The notes beneath the pieces are model-generated. The model had not been told where the DNA came from, did no database searches, and worked only from the letters and a program-made list of their open reading frames with translations. 37,675 bases of DNA from Mesorhizobium sp. M2D.F.Ca.ET.226.01.1.1. GTDB taxonomy: Bacteria; Pseudomonadota; Alphaproteobacteria; Rhizobiales; Rhizobiaceae. Below are positions 32,213-37,675 of this stretch, piece by piece; position 1 is the first letter of the stretch; each line of letters begins with the position of its first letter. A program made the translations under genes and the position numbers. Location of the stretch: the NCBI RefSeq assembly GCF_004022705.2, contig NZ_RZOY02000026.1:1-37675 (forward strand). The letters are read 5' to 3'.

Positions 32213-33466
32213 TTAACGGCCCCTCGCTGCCGCAGTTGCCGCGATAGACTTGGGATCTGCCGCCATGAGGCAAAGAGCGATCGAGAACCAAACGATCGGA
32301 TGGCGAATGACCAAATGGGGTAAGCCGAAGATGGCGACCGACAACGCGAGCGCCACCAGAGCATCGAGCTTTGCACGCCAAGCAGAGATGACTGCGGCCA
32401 GCAGGATCCACAACAGGGCGAGGACTGCCAGAATGCCTCCTTGAGTGAACAAATCCAGTGGTGTGCTGTGGGCCTCAAACGGCAGGTCGATGAACTCCTT
32501 GGTCACAACAGATCTGTCGACATGTGGCCCGGGACCAAGACCCAGTGAAGCAGACCCCAATCCCTTGCCCAGAGCATTGGTCCAGATATTGATGCGCAGA
32601 TTGGCGGTGTCGGCCGTCGCCTCGCCACCCTCGCCTTTGGTCAGACTCTTGGCGAAGTTTTCAACATTGCTCGTTTCCGCAAGCACATAGGGTGTTGCGG
32701 AAATCGCAAGCGGGATCAAAGCAAGCAACAGCAAAAGGCTGATTTGACGACCGAGAGTGACCTTTCCGCCAACTGCGATCCAGCCTCGGACGCGCAGCAT
32801 CAGCAATACCAAACCAGTTATCACTATTGCCAATAGATATGTATCGCTCTTTGTCAACCTTCCGACATATATTATCAGAATAATACTCATCACTCCAAAT
32901 ATTACGGATAGCCAATTTTTTGTTGTCATTGACAGGTGCAGTGCAAGGGGGCCGAACAGCGCACAGTATAGAGCCAGTTGGTTTGGGTTGTCCGACCATC
33001 CTGTGAACCGGTCCCAGAACCAAGGGTTCACTCCGGATTGATGAATCCAACCGAACCCAAGCGCTAATTGGAAAACAAAACATGCGTCCGCGATGGCGAT
33101 CACCCACCAAGAGGTGTGGCGCAAACGTCGATCCGCCTCAGGATCCGCCGCGAGGAGACATGTAACGAATGCCAGCAACAGATAGGCAATCATGTCGTGA
33201 ACCGGAGCGTCCATGTACTGAACGTTCGTAAGCATGCCGACAATCAGGCCTAGCCCGAGGGCGAATGTCATGATCGCCCAGAAGGCGACAAAAATTGAAA
33301 GGGCCCGCGTGGCTTCAAGTCGCCCGCCGGCAAGTGCGCGGCAAATGGAGATCAGTATCCAAAGCGCCAGCAGCACTTGGCTGATTCCGAACGGCGCTCC
33401 TGGAATTTCGAGTTGCGACGCATAAGCCATCGCAACCCCGCCGGCCAACAGGACGTCTCGGATCAT
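32213..33466 (-). CDS. O-antigen polymerase/ligase-like protein (Wzy)
   Basis: A 417-residue inner-membrane protein with about ten to twelve hydrophobic segments and a large periplasmic loop, the layout of Wzy polymerases and WaaL ligases. The loop segment TANLRINIWTNALGKGLGSASLGLGPGPHV is the usual Wzy_C-type motif (a charged residue, then W-x-x-A, then G-x-G-P-G-x-H), followed by AHSTPLDLFTQGGILAVLALL. In an operon with flippase and co-polymerase it most likely joins repeat units in the periplasm. It overlaps the glycosyltransferase stop by ATGA, with GAGGTG ahead of its start, and is followed after one base by the amidotransferase gene. Polymerase versus ligase cannot be settled by sequence; the context favours polymerase. 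Confidence 0.85.
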   Translation of the reverse strand: MIRDVLLAGGVAMAYASQLEIPGAPFGISQVLLALWILISICRALAGGRLEATRALSIFVAFWAIMTFALGLGLIVGMLTNVQYMDAPVHDMIAYLLLAFVTCLLAADPEADRRLRHTSWWVIAIADACFVFQLALGFGWIHQSGVNPWFWDRFTGWSDNPNQLALYCALFGPLALHLSMTTKNWLSVIFGVMSIILIIYVGRLTKSDTYLLAIVITGLVLLMLRVRGWIAVGGKVTLGRQISLLLLLALIPLAISATPYVLAETSNVENFAKSLTKGEGGEATADTANLRINIWTNALGKGLGSASLGLGPGPHVDRSVVTKEFIDLPFEAHSTPLDLFTQGGILAVLALLWILLAAVISAWRAKLDALVALALSVAIFGLPHLVIRHPIVWFSIALCLMAADPKSIAATAAARGR

Positions 33467-34671
33467 TGGCGCACCTCGCCCAACGGACCAAGCACGGTAT
33501 CCTTTTCGGTCTGCGATGCCTGAATTGATGCGCCGATGGCTTTGGCGTCAAGAATATGCCGGTAAAGATCGCAATACTGGGCGACCACCAGCGGCAGGGC
33601 GAAATGCTGCTTAACGAATTCGATGGAACGAGCGCCCATGGCCGCCCCCTTGGGGCGGTCGGCCAGGACTTGATTTATCTTGGAGGCAAGCGCATCGGCG
33701 TCGCCAGCTGGAAAAAGGTATCCATTCCAACCAGGCTCGACCACTTCGTTGCAGCCCGGCATGTCTGAAGCCACGATAGGCAGCCCAGCCAATCCTGCCT
33801 CGAGCAGGACGCGTGGCACCCCTTCCCGATATTGTGTCGGAAAGGCAAACAAATCCGCCATGCCAAGAAGAGCGGGAACATCGCGCCGTGGACCCAGCGC
33901 AATGACATGGGGGGAATGGCGTTCAATTTCCGATCTGTCGACGGCGAACGGCCCCTCGGATTCCCATGGACCGACAAGTACGAAACGCGCATTCGGCCTT
34001 TTTTCAAGAACGCGGGGAACTGCCTCAAGCAGCGCCGGGATGCCCTTCTCGCGCGTCAGCCGGCCGACAAAAATGATCACTTCTGCCGATGAAAGCCCGA
34101 GCTGCTCGCGCATCGCCTGCGACGACGGCGCGCTCTGTCTTGCCTTGGTAAAGCCGTCGATGTCGATGCCGGAGCTGCGGATCAGGCGACCAGTCCCGCG
34201 CGCTATCAGTCGGTAGCGCTCAAAGAAAGCGTGATCGTCGCGATTTTGAAACACTGTCGCCGCCGTCCAGAGCGACGAAAGCCACTGCAATCCGCAAAAC
34301 ACGGGCCGCAGCGCCAGGGCTCTCGGCTGCAGAGAAGAAAACGTCCAGCCAAGGCCATTGATGGTACGGATGACCGGGACGGCTCCCCTTATCGCCAGCG
34401 GCGTCAAGAGATTGGGCTTGGTATCAAAGCTCTGTACAATGTCCGGACGCAGGTCCGAGATCAGTTTTCTGATCGTCCTTACGGCGCCCCCACTGCCGCT
34501 GGAAAATCGGTCGAAACCGTAGCGATGGTGCGGAATGTCGTGCTGCGAAAATGCGGTATCCGGACCGCTCGACACTGCCGTGACCTGGAAGCCCTTCTGA
34601 CGCAACGACAGCAGAAACGGTATCCTGAAGGCATGGTCCTCGCCTCCAACGCACACAAGATGCGGGTTCAT
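33463..34671 (-). CDS. glycosyltransferase family 4
   Basis: A 402-residue retaining GT-B glycosyltransferase of family GT4, which adds a sugar to the lipid-linked intermediate on the cytoplasmic face. The N-terminal domain starts PHLVCVGGEDHAFRIPFLLSLRQKGFQV and contains the IVQSFDTKPNLL loop; the C-terminal domain has VIIFVGRLTREKG and the EX7E motif in REGVPRVLLEAG (Glu near 283 and 291). It resembles WbpH/WbnH-like enzymes of O-antigen assembly; donor sugar unknown. The ATG at 34671 is chosen for the GGGGGAG seven bases ahead; the frame is open 14 codons more. First gene of the minus operon and the only clear glycosyltransferase besides the priming enzyme. Confidence 0.88.
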   Translation of the reverse strand: MNPHLVCVGGEDHAFRIPFLLSLRQKGFQVTAVSSGPDTAFSQHDIPHHRYGFDRFSSGSGGAVRTIRKLISDLRPDIVQSFDTKPNLLTPLAIRGAVPVIRTINGLGWTFSSLQPRALALRPVFCGLQWLSSLWTAATVFQNRDDHAFFERYRLIARGTGRLIRSSGIDIDGFTKARQSAPSSQAMREQLGLSSAEVIIFVGRLTREKGIPALLEAVPRVLEKRPNARFVLVGPWESEGPFAVDRSEIERHSPHVIALGPRRDVPALLGMADLFAFPTQYREGVPRVLLEAGLAGLPIVASDMPGCNEVVEPGWNGYLFPAGDADALASKINQVLADRPKGAAMGARSIEFVKQHFALPLVVAQYCDLYRHILDAKAIGASIQASQTEKDTVLGPLGEVRQ

Positions 34672-35320
34672 GCTGTCTCCCCCGACCGCCTGTCTGAGCT
34701 GGGTCGCGAGCACTGGTCAGCATTTCTTCCTGCTTCCATGATATTGGTTCGCTACTCAGATACATGTTTGCGCCAAGGTTCACGGTACGGGCAGGCTCGC
34801 CCGATGTCCTCGTCCGTTTGAATGAGCGGACCCATCTCAGGGCGCGCGGCTGCGTTGGAGCGCGATTCGGATGACCATTTTGGCGAAGGTGATTCGAGGC
34901 TCAACTGCTCAGAGCCGGTGGACAAGGCCTCAGCTCGAATTCCTTCGGTTCAACTGCCCCCTCAAGTCTAAGTTTGGCGAACGCGGCTGATCGCATAGAC
35001 CTGGACCTGACGAGGAATCGGCAGAGCTGAATTCCTGACAAAATGCCTAAAGGAAGCGCATCCAACGAGGTTTCCTTCGCTCGAAAAAGGAGAGTGTGCC
35101 TCGCACTGGTCACATCCCAAGAAAGTTCCAAGTTTTCCCAAAAATCCGGGAATTGATCCTGACAACTGCTTCCTGTGTTCTGCTGCTCAGCATCAACGAT
35201 TCTACCGGTATCGGTTGTTTTGGTTCAACAGCGTGTCGATCACCGCGTCATCGGTCTTGGGGTTTGAAGGTCGAATAGCAGGATGGTTGATATCCCCAGA
35301 TAGTTTGGGGCGCCGTCAAA
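34672..35320. other. divergent intergenic region between EPS operon and RTX gene
   Basis: Part of an approximately 810-base region without a supported gene. A 39-codon frame at 34871-34990 (plus) and several minus-strand frames have no motif and no ribosome-binding site. It must contain the promoter of the glycosyltransferase-to-flippase operon and probably that of the RTX gene. I see no clean sigma-70 boxes. Confidence 0.45.
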
Positions 35321-35366
35321 CACCAAAAATCGGTCTAAATAACTGTTAAGACTAACGTTTTTGGTG
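35321..35366. promoter_or_regulatory. nested inverted repeat upstream of the RTX gene
   Basis: CACCAAAAA (35321-35329) and TTTTTGGTG (35358-35366) are a perfect 9-bp inverted repeat separated by 28 bases. Inside lies a second pair, GTCT and AGAC. As RNA this makes a branched or extended hairpin ahead of the RTX gene; as DNA it could be a pair of binding half-sites. The gene starts about 118 bases downstream. Role inferred from position. Confidence 0.4.
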
Positions 35367-35483
35367 GCTGTAAGCCCTCGATCAATCATTCTATCAACGC
35401 ATTTTCGTATTTGATTTGGCGCTAATGTACCCTCTCGGTTAGGCAGGGGTGGGGCGCTTATCAATCAAAAGAAGGATGTTCGC

Positions 35484-36971
35484 ATGGCTACCATGCACTA
35501 CGCCTACGGCGCCCCCGCCTCCGCTGCCATAGCTGATGGCTTCAACTTGATCGACCTTCAGTACGCATCGTCGGTCAACGCTCTGCCGGACGGCACCAAG
35601 GCCTTGATATACCTAAACGAAAGCAATGGGGTGACCCAGTCCTTCATAGACAAGGTGACGCCCCTCCTCGGCAATTCCAAGGTTTTTGGCTTTTATCTCA
35701 CTGACGAGCCCGATCCCACGGGCAGGTACCATACACAGGTCAGTGCTGCGAATCTGAAGGCCGAGTCCGACTGGATTCACTCACATTTTCCGGGCGCGAA
35801 AACCTTCATTACGCTGATGGACATGGGGTCGTTCACGGCCTCCGATTACGCCAACACGTACAATCCCGCTAATACGGGAATCGACTATTACGGGCTCGAT
35901 CCCTACCCCGTGCGCTCGAGCGTGGTCGACTTCAACTACATCGATAGAGCCGTCGCTGCGGCGGAGAAAGCGGGCATTCCACAGAGTGCAATCATTCCTG
36001 TTTATCAGGCGTTTGGCGGCGGCGGCTGGGCGACCAATACGGGCGGGTCTTATGTGATGCCTACCGCCGCCCAGGAACAGGCCATTATAGACCATTTTGC
36101 AAAGCTCGTTCCGTCGCCTGCCTTCGACATGGCCTATAAATGGTCCTCGCAGAACGGCGAGACCTCGCTTGGCAACACCCCATCGATGCAGGCCTTTTTC
36201 CTGGACCACAACACTCATACCAGCACCAGCACTGGTACTGGTAGTGGCACCGGCTCTAGTACCGGTAGTGGCACTAGCAATAGTACTGGTACGACCACCC
36301 CGCCTCCTACCACAACCCCAACCGCGGATATGAAGGGCACCAGTGGCAACGATGTCCTACGCGCGTCCGACAGCGGCGCCCACACCATGGCTGGTTATGG
36401 CGGAAACGACGATTACTATGTCAACAATTCCGCCAGCAAGGTGATCGAGTCTGCTGGCCAGGGCCAAGACAGGGTGTGGGCTTCTGTAAGCTACGCGCTC
36501 TCGGCCGGCTCGTCGATTGAAGTCCTCGGAACTCAGAAGGACGCCGGCACAACGGCGATCAACTTGACCGGAAACGAGTTGCGTCAGCACGTCATTGGAA
36601 ATGCCGGCGACAACATCATAAATGGCGGTGGCGGCGGCGATTGGCTGACCGGCAATGGTGGCCACGACACCTTCGTTTTCAAAAGCGCTCTTGGCAGCGG
36701 CAATGTTGCCACGATCACCGACTTCAACCCGTCTCTGGACAAAATCCAATTGGATCACGCCATCTTTGCAGGGCTCACGGTTGGCGCACTCACCAGCGAT
36801 GCTTTCTATGCCGGTACCGCGGCGCACGATACCTCCGACCATATCGTCTACAACAGCTCAACCGGCGCGCTCTATTTCGACAGTGACGGATCAGGCAGCG
36901 CGGCCCAGATCCAGTTCGCCGCCCTCTCCCCGCACCTTGCGGTTACAGCGAACTCGTTCGCTGTGGTCTAG
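35484..36971 (+). CDS. RTX protein with glycosidase-like N-terminal domain
   Basis: A 495-residue protein with no N-terminal signal peptide. Residues 1-242 look like an alpha/beta barrel: YLTDEPDP (Glu75 a candidate acid/base), IDYYGLDPYPV and FDMAYKW resemble strand ends of glycoside hydrolases, but I cannot name a family. Residues 245-282 are a Ser/Thr/Gly then Thr/Pro linker. Residues 284-400 carry calcium-binding RTX-type segments (GTSGNDVL, AGYGGNDDYY, GNAGDNIINGGGGGDWLTGNGGHDTF). The tail, with ITDFNPSLDKIQLD, ASDHIVYNSSTGALYFDSDGSG-like spacing and ending in NSFAVV, is the uncleaved type I secretion signal. It should be exported by the system at 10727-13827. Probable role: cleaving or binding the exopolysaccharide. 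The ATG has AAGGA eight bases ahead. It sits alone between the EPS operon and glmS. Confidence 0.82.
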   Translation: MATMHYAYGAPASAAIADGFNLIDLQYASSVNALPDGTKALIYLNESNGVTQSFIDKVTPLLGNSKVFGFYLTDEPDPTGRYHTQVSAANLKAESDWIHSHFPGAKTFITLMDMGSFTASDYANTYNPANTGIDYYGLDPYPVRSSVVDFNYIDRAVAAAEKAGIPQSAIIPVYQAFGGGGWATNTGGSYVMPTAAQEQAIIDHFAKLVPSPAFDMAYKWSSQNGETSLGNTPSMQAFFLDHNTHTSTSTGTGSGTGSSTGSGTSNSTGTTTPPPTTTPTADMKGTSGNDVLRASDSGAHTMAGYGGNDDYYVNNSASKVIESAGQGQDRVWASVSYALSAGSSIEVLGTQKDAGTTAINLTGNELRQHVIGNAGDNIINGGGGGDWLTGNGGHDTFVFKSALGSGNVATITDFNPSLDKIQLDHAIFAGLTVGALTSDAFYAGTAAHDTSDHIVYNSSTGALYFDSDGSGSAAQIQFAALSPHLAVTANSFAVV

Positions 36972-37010
36972 AGGTAGGTCTCCCTCCGACATGGAGCTTT
37001 CGTGACGATT
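36972..37010. other. short spacer after the RTX gene
   Basis: The spacer from the RTX stop to the palindromic repeat; it holds no gene and no hairpin of its own. Confidence 0.4.
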
Positions 37011-37110
37011 TAGAGCGGTTCACCGTTTCATGGAAACGGTGAACCGCTCTATCTGTTTGTTTTGTCGCAATTTCCGGGCGGAAAACCCCTCACACTTCCT
37101 GGAATTGCTC
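37011..37110. repeat. rhizobial palindromic intergenic repeat, copy 3 (reversed)
   Basis: The same element as at 13856-13958 in the opposite orientation. A perfect 19-bp stem (37011-37029 with 37033-37051, loop ATG) begins TAGAGCGGTTCACCGTTTC. It is followed by the GCAATTTCC to GGAATTGC half with CCTCACACTTCC inside. This is the best preserved hairpin of the three and lies between the convergent RTX and glmS genes, so it could also end transcription from either side. Confidence 0.8.
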
Positions 37111-37227
37111 CAACAGCGTGCGAATTGCAAAGGTTAGCTGCCTGCAGGCGGATTGGCCAAGCGGTATCCTCGATCGCCGCAAAAGCGCACTACGCATCGG
37201 GATTGCGCAAAGCAAAGAAGTTGTATC

Positions 37228-37255
37228 ATTATCGGCGACACCGTTCGCCGATAAT
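37228..37255 (-). terminator. hairpin downstream of glmS
   Basis: ATTATCGGCG (37228-37237) and CGCCGATAAT (37246-37255) form a perfect 10-bp stem with an 8-base loop, 34 bases past the glmS stop. No long T tract follows on the minus strand, so termination strength is uncertain, but position and stem quality fit the glmS terminator. Confidence 0.5.
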
Positions 37256-37289
37256 TAATGACCTGAATTTAAGCAGGTTAACCCTCCAC

Positions 37290-37675
37290 CTACTCCACCG
37301 TCACCGATTTCGCCAGATTGCGCGGCTGGTCGACGTCGGTGCCCATGAACACGGCCGTGAAATATGCCAGCATCTGGATCGGCAGCGCGTAGATGATCGG
37401 CGCAATGATCTCCGGCACCTCGGGCAGGATGATCGTCTCCATCGTCTTGATGCCGGCCTGCGCCGCGCCCTTGGCGTCGGTGATCAGGATGATCTTGCCG
37501 CCGCGCGCCGACACTTCCTGCATGTTCGACACGGTCTTTTCGAAGATCCGGTCATGCGGCGCAATCACGATCACCGGCATGTTCTCGTCGATCAGCGCGA
37601 TCGGCCCGTGCTTGAGCTCGCCGCCGGCATAGCCCTCGGCGTGGATGTAGGAGATCTCCTTGAGCTTCAGCGCGC
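37290..37675 (-). CDS. glmS: glucosamine-fructose-6-phosphate aminotransferase, C-terminal fragment
   Basis: The last 127 codons of glmS, cut by the right edge. The enzyme makes glucosamine-6-phosphate from fructose-6-phosphate and glutamine, the entry to UDP-GlcNAc. The visible part is the second SIS domain: EGYAGGELKHGPIALID, which binds the sugar phosphate, then PVIVIAPHD, and the invariant ending YFTAVFMGTDVDQPRNLAKSVTVE. It reads on the minus strand and stops at 37290. Codon use is more GC-biased than in the neighbouring accessory genes, as expected for a core gene. It marks the right border of the polysaccharide locus. Confidence 0.96.
   Translation of the reverse strand, partial: ALKLKEISYIHAEGYAGGELKHGPIALIDENMPVIVIAPHDRIFEKTVSNMQEVSARGGKIILITDAKGAAQAGIKTMETIILPEVPEIIAPIIYALPIQMLAYFTAVFMGTDVDQPRNLAKSVTVE

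Noticed and set aside
34871..34990. 39-codon plus-strand frame in the divergent region
   Set aside because: No ribosome-binding site and no known relative; could be chance.
1..37675. Insertion sequences, prophage genes or tRNA genes
   Set aside because: I saw no transposase, integrase, phage structural gene or tRNA-like cloverleaf in the window, so the locus cannot be called a mobile island from this evidence.

Overview
The window reads as chromosomal DNA of an alphaproteobacterium of the rhizobial group, most likely Mesorhizobium or a close relative. The reasons are a DUF768 gene (a family seen mainly in Mesorhizobium), PrsD/PrsE- and ExoF-type secretion and export genes, an HWE-type histidine kinase, and three copies of a palindromic intergenic repeat of the kind scattered through rhizobial genomes. 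The species call is inference. The window runs from the 3' end of a UDP-glucose 6-dehydrogenase gene (left edge) to the 3' end of glmS (right edge). Both flanking enzymes supply nucleotide-sugar precursors, and most of what lies between is a polysaccharide locus plus a small carrier-protein-based biosynthetic operon.

Layout. (1) 1-1665: ugd end, small rhizobial genes, a VanZ-like membrane protein. (2) 2058-10427, plus strand: a tightly packed operon with a three-domain adenylation-carrier-thioesterase protein, a NadE-like amidating synthetase, an AsnB-type amidotransferase, a second AMP-forming ligase, a stand-alone acyl carrier protein and a PrmC-like methyltransferase lacking the usual N-terminal domain. 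The first four genes overlap by 4 to 13 bases. (3) 10727-13827, plus: the ABC and HlyD-family subunits of a type I secretion system. (4) 20145 down to 13964, minus: NDP-sugar nucleotidyltransferase, DegT aminotransferase, small phosphoglycosyl transferase, LegB-like 4,6-dehydratase, secreted beta-propeller protein and ExoF-like export protein. (5) 20802-25533: a NarL-type response regulator and an HWE histidine kinase whose 3' ends overlap, a LuxR-type regulator preceded by four 17-bp repeats, and a UDP-glucuronate 4-epimerase. (6) 34671 down to 25765, minus: GT4 glycosyltransferase, Wzy-like polymerase, a second AsnB-type amidotransferase, a GumC/ExoP-like co-polymerase and a P-loop-domain/Wzx flippase fusion. 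(7) 35484-36971, plus: an RTX protein with a glycosidase-like N-terminal domain, a plausible substrate of the type I system. (8) glmS end, minus.

Working together (inference): regions 4 and 6 contain a complete Wzx/Wzy-type set. They have enzymes to make a 4-amino-4,6-dideoxy sugar and galacturonate, a priming transferase, a glycosyltransferase, a flippase, a polymerase, a co-polymerase and an outer-membrane-side export protein. The RTX protein may trim or bind the polymer outside the cell. The amidotransferase in region 6 could amidate a uronic acid. Region 2 has two acid-activating enzymes, two carriers, two amide-forming enzymes and a methyltransferase of the family that methylates amide nitrogen. 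It looks like a route to a small amidated, possibly N-methylated acyl group or metabolite, and is the best candidate here for an undescribed system.
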